Shown: positions 38,157 through 50,671, counted from the stretch's first letter. The stretch is DNA of 64,000 nucleotides from Rutstroemia sp. NJR-2017a BVV2 (GCA_002946415.1 NJPS01000012.1:496001-560000), one strand, 5' to 3'. Translations and numbers: made by a program. The notes: generated by a model not told the origin, from the letters alone.

Positions 38157-39879
38157 ATGTCTATTGTCGTCGAGCAGACCTTACCATACACCACTACTCA
38201 ACTTGGGTTGGAAGATCCTGATCGCTGGAGTCGTTTATATCCATTACTCCGTCCTTCGATCAAAGTTGTCGAAAACTCGAATGGAGACCCAGTAGTACTC
38301 AATACACAGTATGCGGGAGACGAGGGTATCCTCGTTTGCGCGATTGGCAGCTCTGGAGCTTTTGCAAGTAAATTTCTCAACGAGCCTAATCTATCTGCTT
38401 TTACTGTGGAGAATCGCAAGAAGATTCCATCAGCCGAACTTGTTCAACTGCTGGAGAATAATGGATTTCCCGTTGATAATGGTGTTGTGGTTGTGAAAAC
38501 GGGCTCTTCGTTGGACTTGAAAGTGGAAGGGTCAGTTATGGATGTGCAGGTTCTCGGCGAATTGCAGTTGGATCATCTTCTAGCTTTGCTATCGGTAGCA
38601 GATCAAAATGCAAAGTGTGTCGATATTATCCTGAAGTGATAAATACTAATGGAAACTAGATCATCGATCGAGAACACAAAAGCGCTCGTAGAGCATTTTA
38701 TCAAGTCTGCAACAAAGACCACCTCAAGATTCCATGAGCAGAAATCCGGAAATGCACCCTTCGTCTTCCATGCTTTTGAGATGTCCGAGTTCAGTTCTGC
38801 GAAGGTTGCAATCGGGAAAGACTTAACTCATTTACTGGGCTCAAAACATTCACCGGGTGATTCGGTATACTCCGTTCACTACTCTGATGTCAATGGTCTT
38901 TCCCGCCTTGAGAATAACATTCTTGCTCATGAAATTTCCGAGTATTTCGGTCAGTCTACCGGATGCACACGCAATAATACAACTACTAATCAACTCCAGC
39001 TACTAAAAATCTCAAGTCCTACATAACCCAGTCCACCATAACCCCACCAGATTCCCAAGCCCGCGGTTGGGCCATCTCTCTCTGTCATATCCCTCCGTCC
39101 CTCCTCAACCCACAAGCTCGCCCAACCTCCTCCCTCACTACAGAAACCCCATCCGCAACCAACATATCCACCCCCATTACCTCCCCCCTCCGATTTACAG
39201 ACTCCCAAATCCGCAGCATCATCACCTCCGGTTGCCATTCCCTCATCGCCTCCGAGCCCCTCATCACCAAATACGACACCATTGTTGGCGATGGTGATTG
39301 CGGGTATACGCTCCGCGACGGTGCCAAAGTCGTCATTGACTTCCTCGCGCGGACCCCTTCACTTGTTCCCCTGCCCAGCACCCTGTCGAAACTCATCGAC
39401 GAGCTGGAGGTTAGCATGGGTGGCACTTCTGGTGCGCTTTATTGCATTTTCTTGTCCGCATTTGCGCAGGAATTGTGTAAGGCTGAGAAGACAAGTGAAG
39501 CGGCAGAAGGGGCATTAATGGTTTTATTGGGGTTCACAAGAGCGAGGAGAGGCGACAGGACGTGTTTGGATTGCTTGATCCCGTTTGTGGAGGAGTGGGT
39601 AAAGGATGAGCAGGGAGATGTGAAGAAGGCGTTGGAGAAGGCGAGGAAAGGGGTTGAAGAGACAGAGGTGATGGAGGCACGGCTGGGGAGAAGTAGTTAT
39701 TTGGATGAGGAGGTTACAAGAGGGGTTCCTGGTATGTCTTGGTATTTCCCAATTGTGTTTTGATGCTAATGGCAGGGGGTGGTCTAATGAGACGAGAGAT
39801 ATGCTAACGATGAATGCCTACAGACCCAGGAGCTTATGGACTGTTAGTTTTATTGGAAGGGATGATCAAGGGGATGTAG
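38157..39879 (+). CDS. Dihydroxyacetone-kinase-like protein with decayed DhaK half and intact DhaL domain
   Basis: Exons 38157-38614, 38660-38949, 39000-39731 and 39824-39879 give 511 residues in frame. The DhaL (DAK2) half, about 315-511, is well kept: YDTIVGDGDCGYTLRDGAK with the Mg-ATP aspartates, then VSMGGTSGALY, GRSSYL and VPDPGAYGLLVLLEGM. The N-terminal 300 residues follow the order of a DhaK domain only loosely. Where GGGSGHEP should be there is CAIGSSGAFASKF, and GDDVAVGR and G-x-H-x-EP are absent. A later stretch (YSDVNGLSRLENNILAHEI) resembles the C-terminal DhaK subdomain. So this chain can probably bind ATP but not hold dihydroxyacetone alone. It faces the DhaK-only gene. Homology of the N-terminal half is my own alignment by eye. 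Confidence 0.8.
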
Positions 39880-40165
39880 CAGAATCGGTGTTCATCTTTC
39901 CGAAATGAATCATCCATGACTACATATTAAATGATGGTAGATACTTGTAAAATTGAGTTTTGTCGTTTCATCTCGTACCTGGTCTTTAGACTTCCTGCCA
40001 TTTGATGCGAACCGTACAAGTTGAAGAATCATGCCCGTTCCCATCCACTTCTGTAAGAAGTATCCCCGTCCGTAAATATCGCTCCTACCCGCAAATGCTA
40101 CTTTCTCGGCGTAGATACTATACTTCCCCAAAGCGGTAACCCACAGAAAATGCTGCCCTATCCAT

Positions 40166-40852
40166 TTACTTCTCAATCTCTCCTCCTTTACTCTCCCACT
40201 CCAACCAACTGCCCTCAAACTCCCCTACCTTCCTCCATCCTTCACTTCTTACTATTTCCGCCGCCCCTCTACTTCTCACTCCTGATTTACAATAGAAAAT
40301 CACCTCTTCATCTTTCTTCGGCCTCTCGAAACCATAACGCTCTTCGAATTCTTCTTCGCTGATGAACCACGCGTCAGCGGCAGTTGTGATGGATATGTTC
40401 AGTGCGGTAGGGATGCGGCCTGTTTCTTCAACCTCCCGAGGCGTGCGCACGTCAATTATGTGAGTGTGAGGGCTGGGAGACGAGACTATGTCTTGGATCT
40501 ACAGAGGATTAGTTGAGAGGAAGTGCAGAGGGGGCGAGGGGCAGAGGGCGAAGAGATGGAGTAGAGGAGAAAGACGTACTTGCTCGAAAGTGTATTTCTT
40601 GGTTGGGCCTAAATGCTCCTCTTTTTCATGCGTGGCCTTTTCCCGTGCATTTTCATCCTTCAATTCCTTCACAGTCTGCGAATAGGCTCGGATTTGTCTT
40701 TGTGGTGCTGGCGTGGTTCTCGTTGCGACTGCGGCAGTCGTGAATGGGCAGTATTGTTGATATTGACGCCGGCATTGAGGACGTACGGCGGACTTGGCCG
40801 TACGACGAGATGCACGGGCAATTGCGCGGGAAAGTGTAGTTACTGTCGGCAT
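40166..40852 (-). CDS. Rhodanese-domain protein, probably mitochondrial
   Basis: Single-domain sulfurtransferase-like protein. Exons 40852-40580 and 40498-40166, 201 residues. The first 80 residues are rich in Arg, Ser, Thr and Ala without acidic residues (SRAIARASRRTAKSAVRP), a typical mitochondrial presequence. The rhodanese domain begins IIDVRTPREVEETGRIP and has the active loop FYCKSGVRSRG with Cys about 161 and six-residue loop length, as in true sulfurtransferases. It ends GSWLEWESKGGEIEK. It resembles the yeast Rdl1/Rdl2 and animal TSTD/Hsp67B2 group. The start is the first ATG (MPTVTTLSRAIA); a GTG further upstream is ignored. Confidence 0.87.
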
Positions 40853-42492
40853 TGTGCTGATTGAGGATAAGGATTGCACACGAGAATGTATGATGAAATC
40901 GGAGTTATGGTCTGGTGGGGAGATAAAGAGCTATGGTGGGGAAGCAGGCGCGGGGCAGGCACGCAGGCTCTTCGGCGTAGAAAAATCAGGCTGATTTAGG
41001 ACAATATATTACAGTTAGTTACTATAATCAGATATATATTCTATATACTCTAAGATATTTTAACATTTTCATTATCCTAATATATTTTGGACAATATTGT
41101 CGGCCTGTTATTTCTGACTTGGAGAGGCATGGATGCTTCATTTAAGGAATCGCGCGACAGAAATACTGACTGACCGAATTACAATCCTGCTTTATATATG
41201 CATTCAGGGTCACTTTCATAGCTATATTTGTCCCTCCTCACGTTCATCTTTCAATGCAGTATGGCTGTCGTTCATTTCCCAACACAACAGTGCTTGACCT
41301 GTCCCTCAAGCGGAGTCGCATGTGACTGAGGATATACTGTCCTGTTTCGTAAGCCCGAGTATCCATACATCGCGAGGATTTTTACTGATGTGATTGATAG
41401 GCTCCTCATGTCCATCGTTAGAAAAGCCTCGTAAGAAGCCAGAAGTCGTACTTTAGTAGAAATCCTCTACCTCTCAAGAGTGCAAGGCTCCCTCTCGACA
41501 AACTAGCCAGAACGATGCAATCTCCCTTCGAGATGTCATCATAATACTGCTTAGATAGTTGATAGATAGCATTGAAAGGGGCTCACCAGGCCTATCATGA
41601 TATTGAATACACGAAGACTTGCTGATCCGATGATTCCCTTACATCGGAACCTTTTCGCGGAAGAACTCCTTTCGATCAGCTTGGAGCCTGAAGTTGTTGT
41701 CCCTCGCCGCTGTCTACCATATATCGAGGTTATCAACGAGAGATCCTATGGTATATTACCTTGTAACTGCTTAGACAGTATTGTCGAAGTATGAAAAACC
41801 CTCTGGCATAGCGAAGCCGGCCCTATACTATGGGTAGTTTGTCTTACTACTCGCAAGTCCACTCCGGTGAAAGACTATACGAAGTTATCTAGACCTTATA
41901 TTGCCTCCAGCAAAATATCTCGTCAGCACCAGTTATGCTGCTTAAATTACAGAGAGAGATAAGTGGCTTCGCAGGAATGTACACAGCCTCATACACGATG
42001 GTTTAGATAATGCAAAGCGGAAGCAATGCCTTGTATCCAAAGCACTTGAAAAGGTCCCCCGAATGTCAGATATAGTCAGTGCTAATCATATTGCTTAAGT
42101 AGAATACAGGACTGCCCAATATGTGGTTTCTATGAGAAACACTGGCTTGGATCATCCGAATACATCGTTCCATGGCAAACAATGCATTAATACGAATGCC
42201 CCTGCAGAGACATTGTAGTTAACTTGGGATGTGAAGACGACCACTCTGTCCCTCGATATCACTGGAGTTCCGCTCAAACGTCGACATATAAAGAACTCCA
42301 CCTAGTCCGCTTATTTGACGGAACGGCAGCGCACTCTAGGCGCACCGCTGGCAACGACTGTTGTTATCGTCCTGATTGCTGCCTATCCTGACCACTGCTA
42401 TGTATGCCCTGAGCCCTCATTGCTCCAAGTTCGAACTTTGGTATCAGACTCGAACGATTAAATACACGCATCCTACTTTCTCGAACATGTCA
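40853..42492. other. AT-rich intergenic region, possible decayed sequence
   Basis: About 1.6 kb with no credible gene. The part at 40995-41100 is very AT-rich with many TATA and ATATTT runs, like DNA affected by repeat-induced point mutation, though no repeat partner is visible here. Short frames such as 41597-41794 look protein-like for a few dozen codons but are broken on both sides. It might be an old gene or element remnant; I could not identify one. Confidence 0.4.
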
Positions 42493-45163
42493 TCAGAAAA
42501 GTTCGATTGTTTCCTTCACAACACAAGTATGCTTCCACCTGGAAGGGTTGATTTCAGACAGCCCAACCCTGCGGAAGTGCATTTTTTCTTGGGAAATCTT
42601 CTCAATAAGCATAAACACAGTAATGACGGGTTGTCTCCCAAGCTTCCAGCGCGCCGGACAATAATCGGCCACGTGGAGTAGAAATACATGCTTGATGTCC
42701 TTCGGAAAATGTGGATCTTTCCACGTCGTGTAATTATTAATTTTCTCGTCACGAAGAACATCTTCCGGAAGAATGCAGCCTGTAAGTATGATGCTACCCC
42801 GGATGTTGACGTTGTTCTGGATCGATTCCAGACTCAGGGAACCTAGCTCAGGGAGGATAATTAGGTCCTTGGGGGGTAGTATACGGTGGTATTCGACAGG
42901 AGAGCATGCAGAAGCCCAGCTCCATGACGGGCATTTGATCCGAAATCTTTCGTCCACTGGTTGATCAGACCTGCAATACCAAAGGAGGCTTGGAAAGAAG
43001 AAGGTATTTCGCCACAGCCCAAGCAAAGGTTCATCTTCGAGAACTCTCCCAGTATACCCCTGCAGTCCAGCCAAAGCTGTAAGTGTATCTGTTGCGTTTG
43101 TGAGTTGTCGACTAGTGTAGTTCTTAACGATGTATTTCCATGTGTCAAACATCCCCCCCTTATTCCCTTTATCCACATCTCTAGTCATAAAGATGTTTTC
43201 ACCGGGCATTCGTAGGTCGTCGATATACAGATTGCTCTCTGACCATAATCCTTTAAAACAGCGCCATCTTATATCTTTTTTGCTGTAGGACAGTAGCCTC
43301 AACGATAGAACAGATTCTTGTAACGTCCAGCCGCGTGTAGCGAGGATTGTCTGCCTTTCATACTTGATTGACTCGATAAATTTTGGAACTAGCATTACGC
43401 TGCCACAGCTTAACATTTGACCTTTTTGACCTTCCCTACACGGGATCCGCAAATCTAGGGGCAGAATGGCCGTACTGGACCAGTTTCGCTCTGTGAAGAT
43501 ACCATCAGTGCAACTTTCTGAGTCTTCGGCAGCTATGGTTAGAGTGCTATCGGCGTATATATCTCCCATGACCGCTATCTCTCGTTGAACATCCTCTTGT
43601 AAATCTTGTATGATGCACAGTGCATCAACCCAAAGATACTTTATACCGAGTCCTCGCGTGATTTTGATAGCATCCCCTATTGTCTTAGGAATACGATCAG
43701 AAGGAATACCTCGAAGGTGCGCGTCCAGGTTCTGCTTAGTCGTTTTCATATTTTCGCCCTTGCCCCAGCAGTATGACAAAGTGGCATATCGAGCCTTGCT
43801 TTTATTCGAACAGAACAGTTTGGGCTCTTGCGATTCATTGCCCACATCAATAACCCTTGTAGGGAGCTCTGGGATACTACGGTGGCAACGACTATGCGAA
43901 GGGTCGGTCTCGCAGGTATGTAGAAGAGCTCGGGCTAAGGCAAATGTTCTTTCCGAGTTGGAGCTCAATTTGTCCGTCGGCGGTGTGCTACAGACTGCTA
44001 CGTGTAGACTTTCTGCGGCGTATTTAGGATGCCATTCTATCTCTCATGCCAAGAACAATCCTCTCACCTTGAATATAATGAAGATCGATTGAAGCCCATG
44101 TCCCACCACTCCTAATATGCAGTGACAAACTCCCATCGCCGTTCTCCATGATATATAGCATTACAGCCGGGTTTCCGTGCCCATATTCTCCCTTATAATA
44201 CGCTTTACCTGCACGTCCTCGATCTAGTGCGCTAGAAAAAATGCAGCACAGTTCGCAACCACGCTGAGCTGAGCTACGCAAAGCCTCAATGCATTCGCTG
44301 TGTCGAAATTGGTTGAATATAGCCTGGGGCCCGCGACTATGAAACTTCTCGCACCGTTCGCAAAGTATCCTATACCTCGGGAAATGGTCAGATCTTCCCG
44401 CAAGGTTCATCAGATACTCTTGTACTCCGTTGATCAAACCCCTGACCACCTTGTGCTCTTCTTCAGTCTTAATTTCGTGCGAGGCTTTATTGCGGCAAGC
44501 CAAGTAAATCTCTCTGTGTTTGCGCGTAGCTTTCGAGAATCCATTGTCAAGAATATGAATGGCGAGGTCGCGTGCTTCCTCAGGGGTGGCCGATGGACTA
44601 ACAGGACCGAGCTGAAGTTCCATAAGGTGATCAAGCACTGAAGTGGTATGATTGATAAGTAGCGTGGCTATATCGGCTTGGTGATCTAGCAATGCAAAGT
44701 CAAGAGGAGTCCAGCCCTGCTTCGATGCAACTGTCGAACTTGCACCCATGGATAGTAGCAAGTTTACCATTTTGTGGTCCTGGTTCACCACAGCCAAATG
44801 GACGGATGTGCAACCATCGTACTCGTCACCTCCAACGACAGCTTCTAGATCGGCATCGTTTTTAATGAGTGTTCTGACGATGTGTCGATTTCGTCGTTTG
44901 ACAGCCTCATGCAGAAGCATTGTGCCTTGCTTCGTTCGAATGTCTAGCCTCGCTCCAAACTGGATTAACAGTTCGACAACTTGTTTCTGATTTCTTCCAA
45001 TAGCGGAGTAGAGGGGGGAGATTTCACGAGTTCCATTTGGATCGTGTCCGTTTCGCAAAAGAGTTTCGATTTGACTGAGGTCTGGACGTGGTTCCAGGCA
45101 GATGGCTTTTTGTAAAGCTTCTGTGGTGTTGAGGCCCGCGTCCGCGTGCTTGGAATTTGCCAT
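42493..45163 (-). CDS. Ankyrin-repeat plus HET-domain protein
   Basis: Fusion of ankyrin repeats with the HET (heterokaryon incompatibility) domain. Exons 45163-44068 and 43997-42493 sum to 866 residues; splicing CAAG to CAGTCTG gives HYIQAVCSTPPTDK in frame. Ankyrin repeats lie at about 15-172 (SPLYSAIGRNQKQVVELL; MLLHEAVKRRNRHIVRTLI; TSVHLAVVNQDHKMVNLLL; TPLDFALLDHQADIATLLI). A Cys/His module follows at about 268-306 (CERCEKFH, RHSECIEAL, GCELCCIF), usual just before a HET domain. The HET domain starts near 433 with RYATLSYCWG and has YLWVDALCIIQD, YADSTLTIAA and RGWTLQESVLS. HET proteins can trigger cell death after non-self recognition; its partner is unknown. The start MANSKHADAG is preferred over an upstream ATG that would add a hydrophobic lead (45316). 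Confidence 0.82.
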
Positions 45164-46809
45164 GTTGATACGGACATAAAACTTCTGTATAACTGTTCCG
45201 ATAATAGAAAGGAAGTAGCATACCGTAAGAATCAAAGTAGGACAACTCCCTCGCCAGAGAAAAATGCTTGGTAGTAGTCGACCAGATGTGTCATACGGCA
45301 CAGCCGCGCAGTGCATTTGTACTGAGATACTTCATCCACACTATATATAAATGTATAGTATCTACTCATTCAATTCAATGCAGAAGGAATAACCAAACTT
45401 GATGTCGCGGGAGTGAGGTTGGCACAAATTGCTCCGTGAAATACCAGAAACCATCTATATGTTTCTCCTCACATCATCTTCCATACCTCCATTATATAAA
45501 TTTTCATCTTAACGAACTGTATGGACTCCTAGACCATAGGAACCCAGTAATTTTCGATGGCCAGGAATTTCGGTGACACAGAAAGATCAGGGCATCTGAC
45601 CTCCCATCGTTTGTGTGATGTCTTCATTAACCTCTTCTACTCCCTGAATTTTGTTTCTCTCATGCCATATATTATTTTCCAGCCTGGCGCTACCCACTCT
45701 AGTATGGCGCTTACTCATATACCCGTGATTTGGGTTCACTTCTATGATTGAGGACTGCCTCTTCGTCTTTACACCTCCCCGCGGTGGGGCCTTGACACCG
45801 TTCGCTCGGCTGGCCTTCATGTACTACATGACTCCCCATCTTCCTTCCTCTACCTTCAGCTTCGATGCCTTCTTATCCTATATCCCAGTCTCCGTATAGC
45901 GTCGCGTTGAATTATCATACTGCCATATTACCACTTTATTGTATTTCAAAGAAGTAAACTATTACTTGTTAAGCTATTATACCCAATATTATATCCAAAA
46001 TATGAGCAAGCAAACAGTATTAAGTCTACCCTTGTACTCTTATCTGCACGAGCCCGAAGCTAACTCCAAATCGAACTTTACCCTTACTCTTTTCTAAGCC
46101 CCCTCACCCTTACTCTCATTCTTACACTTACCATCTCTCTTAAGCCCCAACCCTACCTATCCCCCTTGAACCTTAACCAAGGACCGACTACCAAACTACC
46201 AACTCCAACCCCAAATCCTTCCCAATCTTCAACCCCAACTCCAACTTTACTTACAACTTCAATCACCAGCTATACTTCTATACATCTACAGCTATACCCA
46301 CAGCCACCCCCAATAATACCAGCTCCTTTCTCCTGTCTCCTCTCTCCTCCCTCCACCCTCCACCTCCTTCCTCCACCAGATCCCAAGAAAGGGAGCACAA
46401 AAACCCACTCACCACATCTCCCCCCTCCTCTCTACTCTCCTCCCCTCTCCTCTCGTCGTATTCATAAACACACGCAGCACGCTCAAAACACACACTCACA
46501 AACCCACCATACAAATCCCTCCATCACCATCTCCACCCCCACCCCTACAAGCAGTAACCCCAACTCCAACTCCAAACACAACAAACAACACAATCACACT
46601 CTATACTTAATTTAAAACCAAAGTCCATCTTTCATCATGATCATAATCTTATTATCCTTTCGCTTTTTTATTTTAAAAAGAGTTTCACTGATATACTTCT
46701 TTCTATCTATAACCTAGTTTCACTCACTCCTTCACTGACTGACTCAATATCCACACACACATACAAAAACCCACACATTCTCTCTTTTACTCAACAACTA
46801 ACCACCCAC
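45164..46809. other. Intergenic: ankyrin-HET promoter and SEC27 3' flank
   Basis: About 1.65 kb without a gene. From about 46090 to 46600 the plus strand is C-rich with irregular CCAACT, CCCCAA and CTCC repeats and almost no G; the frame across it is low-complexity Thr/Pro/Ser and not believed. The region next to 46809 should contain the SEC27 3' untranslated region. Confidence 0.5.
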
Positions 46810-49800
46810 TCACTCCTCATCATCCTCATCATCTTCCTCCTCATCTTCATCCTCACCCCCTTCCCCAGCCGTAACAAGCGACCCCTCCTCCACCGCCTCC
46901 CTATCCGGATCCGGTCCATCCCCATTAACCACATCATCCGTCTTCTTTCCATCCCCATTAACATCAATCAAATCCCCCCCCTCACCCTCCAGCCTCAAAT
47001 ACTCCTCCCACTCCGGGAACAAATCCTCATCCTCGCCAGGAACCCCCACCATCCTCGCCACCCTCCCCTTCTTCTCCCCCTCCAACTTCTCCTTCCAAAC
47101 CTTGACCACCCTCGCCGTCGAACTCGGTTTATAACTCTGGCTAAACAGCACCGCCTCAGCCTCCCTCCCGGTACCCACCAAAACCTCAATACAACCATCC
47201 ACATCACCCAGCTGCCACAAGCACGAAAACGCCACATTATGAGCGCCCGACCCCGACGCCTGAGCCGCCAACGCCTTTAGGCCCTCACGATCACCCGTCG
47301 ACGAATGTAACAGGAGTAGCGAGCCTAGATCTTTAGCGTTCGTGAAACACTCTGCTGCGAGCGCGATATCCCAAGCGGAAAGAGCGGCATCACCGACAGT
47401 TTTCCATTTATGTTCGGCTCCGGCTTCTTTTGCGAGTTCGAGAGCGATAGGGAGATGTCCGAGGGAGAGAGCGAGCTCAAATTTATGCTCGGAATCGGTG
47501 GCTACTTCGAGGGCGAGTTCTTTATGGCCTTGGCCTTCAAGGAAACGAGCGATTTTGTTGAATTGGTCTTGGGGAACATTTGACAGGAGCTCTGCTGCAG
47601 TTTCCATATCACCACGTAGAACGAGGGTTTGGTATTCGACAACCGCAAGAGAAAGGGAGAAGGAAGTAACGTTAACATCCTTGTCGGCGAGATAGATTCT
47701 GGAGTCTCGTTGAATGTATCCGAGCAAGTACATTGGTTGATCGAAGTGAGAGATAGTGTATGTTTGATCGCCGACAAGGTAATTGAGCCTGTTCGTGCTG
47801 TTGGTGTAAATGAAGCAATCACCAACCCATTCTCCTGTTCGAACACTGGAAATTGTTAGCAAGATATTCTTCAAAAAATTGACTATAGACTTACGTTTCA
47901 TTGATGTCTGTCACTACTTCAAAAGCAGCCTCAACTCCATCATCATCAACTTCACCAGCCTGTAGCGCAGCAACGTAATCGTCACGTGAGAATCTAAGGA
48001 CATAGAAAGTATCTTCGCAAGCGATCGCAACGAGCTCTCCATTCTCGGACCAGTAAACCTACCCTAGTTAGCAATAATTCATACATTACGGAACTGAGCT
48101 ACACATACCTCTGTTGGCTCAACCTCAATTCTTCGGACCAATCCCCCGGTTTGCCAGTCATAGAATCCGATCCCACCTTGGCCTTTAACACCCAAAAGAA
48201 CACCACCAGTCAATCCTTCAGCCTGGAAACCAACATCAAGTCCTCCAGCCTTCTCCACAAAGTTCTTGAAGATTTTAACACTTGTGGCTGACTCCCGAAT
48301 GGCGTAATCGTTGCTGTTGTCTTTCGAACCCCAGACAAAGTCTAGTGCGGAGCCGAATGCTTTATTTCTCCATGCGAGAGCAGTGTAGATGATGAATTCA
48401 CCATCACCACAAACCGAAACGAATCGACCGTTTGGAGAATGAAGGAGTGTTTGTGGGTAAACCTCACACGTGCCGAGGTCCTTGGTAGGTAGAGAGATTG
48501 GTTCGTTGTCCTTGATTGAGGCATCTATGCAAGGATTAGTAGTGTCTATCTATATTCGGCGCAACAACTTACCTCCACCCTTGATTATTGACGACACTAC
48601 TTCATTGTGTCTTGCCCAAATCAATTTACCAGAGTTATCCATAGAAACGGCGGGTTCCTCACGACCCATCTTTATAACCACAGCTCCCTCATCAAAACCA
48701 ACTGCAACGCCCTGCTTGCCCTTCTGATAGCTGACACACCAAGCTCTCTCTAATCCATAGTTCAAAGACTGCTCTAATCGGTAGGTATTGGCGTGCCATA
48801 CTTTAACAGTTCCATCTTCGGAACCCGAAATGATGACAGGTAATTCCGGATGGTAGCATGCGAAAGAAACGTTACTTGTGTGTCCTTCCAGGGTCGCGAT
48901 CAAAGACTTGGTGGTGTAATCCCAGATTTTGATGGTCCTGTCGTCAGAGGTGGTGAGAAGGTACGGTTTATCGGATTGAGGGTAGTAATCAACATGGTTG
49001 ACACCTTTCGTTTCGTGCGCCTCGAGAGTGAAATTCGGTGTCGATGATCCCAGACTCCAGACCTTGACTGTCCTGTCTAAACATGCAGAAGCGAATGTGT
49101 TTGTATCTTTTGGATTTATGGCCAAACCCATAACATAATGGCTATGTCCTTCGAAGACCTGTACGCATTTCCAGCCTTTGTCCCAATCCCATAACTTAAT
49201 GGTCATATCATCGGAAGCGGTTAAAACGAAAGGCTGTGTAGGGTGAACGACAATTGCGCGAATGTAATCTGGATGTGCTTCGAAAGAGGTGATTTTTTCC
49301 GAAGTATTGTAATTGTAGACCCGAAGTTGGAAGTCATCTGAACCGCACACAATCCAGTTCTTGCGCGCAACGAATCTTCCAGCTCGTACAGGGACATCTG
49401 TCAACTCGAAGGTCTTTACGATGGCCTAGAAACTGTCAGCATGAATGGGCTAGAATAGGGCTTGAAGGGACAAACCTGTGTCTCATAAGACCAGATGTAG
49501 ACATGTCCTGCCAAACATCAATATGCCACCTCTTCAGAGGGGAAGTGTGCGCCGTTTCCACATACCACTGTACAGGGTGGTTAAAATCCATGGCTCAACC
49601 GGATGAAAATCGATTCCCTTTACTCTCTCCGATCGGGCAAATAACTGTCTCTGACATTTGAAAATCCCATTAGTACTTGCTGCCATATTGCCAACCACAA
49701 TTGTTTCCCTCAATTTGAGGCTATTGCTGCTGTCCAAATTGGAGGTTGTGGATTTCGTAGCAGCCATAGCAGGAAGAGACGTGTGTCGCAGATAGCACGC

Positions 49801-49840
49801 AGGGTAGAAAAAGAATGCTCACCTTTATGTCTAACCTCAT
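46810..49840 (-). CDS. SEC27: Coatomer subunit beta' (COPI)
   Basis: WD-repeat subunit of the COPI coat, which binds KKXX cargo signals in Golgi-to-ER traffic. The 18-base first exon (49840-49823, MRLDIK) joins [20 protein letters not shown], the conserved start of all beta'-COP. The N-terminal propeller has WD repeats ending IKLWDW, VKVWSL, IKIWDY and VKVWHA. A second propeller ([40 protein letters not shown]) and an alpha-solenoid ([40 protein letters not shown]) follow. The last 50 residues are a highly acidic tail ([15 protein letters not shown]). About seven introns; length about 850 residues, normal for the family. Confidence 0.95.
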
Positions 49841-50671
49841 CCTGAATTATGTGTCAAAAAGTAAGGGAGGGAGAAGAAGAAATATTGTGGCTTTGAGCGC
49901 ACTCAATCGATTGAAGCGTTCACCGAGAATCACTCCAGCAGGCTCAATTTCGAATCCTTTGTCGAAAATTTGGTGTCAAGAAATCTTGCAGGTTAGCAAG
50001 AAGTTTGACAGCTTCTGCGAATTGTATGCGGTGCAGAAGAGAGGAGATGTAGTTTACTGACGACGGTAATACTCTCCGTATATTCGCTCGACTTCAAAGT
50101 TCCAATGTGGCAGCTTGAAATGTGGAGTCGGAAGTGGTTTAGCGCACAACCTTAATTTGGCGCAGCCTTCTCGAGCTCAAAAAGATGCACATCCGGGGCA
50201 GAGAAGGGTTCTGAGATAAAATGATAACTCTCAATTTCACAGTAGAAGGTTCTGTTATGAGTTGTGGCTTTGCGATACTTACACGGTACTAAGTAATACA
50301 TAGTGAACTGCGGAGCGGAAACTCAAGGCAAGTGTCTATTCTTCGTGCTCACTTCTGGCAATGCCCTCAAAATTTCAGAGATGAATTTCTGCATTCAAAT
50401 AGATATTCATTGCAATGCTACCTATGCTATGCTATAATCTTAATCTGCTTGCTTCTAGAGTATACTATACTAATCTAAGCATTTTCTTTTCATTTTGTTG
50501 GTCGAGAGACTTCTGCAGCCCTCAACTCAGTTACAAAACCAAGCCCACCAATCCAGGGCGTATCCAATCATTCATCGTAAAAAAAAAGAACCAAACAAGA
50601 GAAGGTATCGCTCATTAATCCGTAATCCAATTCGCCCAGCCCCAATACACCCAAAATACCCAAATGCCCAA
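49841..50671. other. Intergenic: SEC27 promoter and mannitol dehydrogenase 3' flank
   Basis: About 830 bp without a gene. The end near 50671 is the 3' side of the mannitol gene; the rest should carry the SEC27 promoter. No repeat stands out. Confidence 0.5.

Noticed and set aside
41597..41794. Possible small gene in the AT-rich intergenic region.
   Set aside because: The frame is short, has no splice continuation and no recognised motif; treated as possible decayed sequence only.
45164..45316. Upstream ATG extending the ankyrin-HET protein by a hydrophobic stretch.
   Set aside because: The extension contains a donor-like GGTATG and does not resemble a signal peptide followed by ankyrin repeats; the internal ATG at 45163 is simpler. 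It cannot be fully excluded.
46166..46615. Plus-strand Thr/Pro/Ser-rich frame.
   Set aside because: It is the translation of a C-rich simple-sequence tract lacking G, so stop codons are rare by composition.
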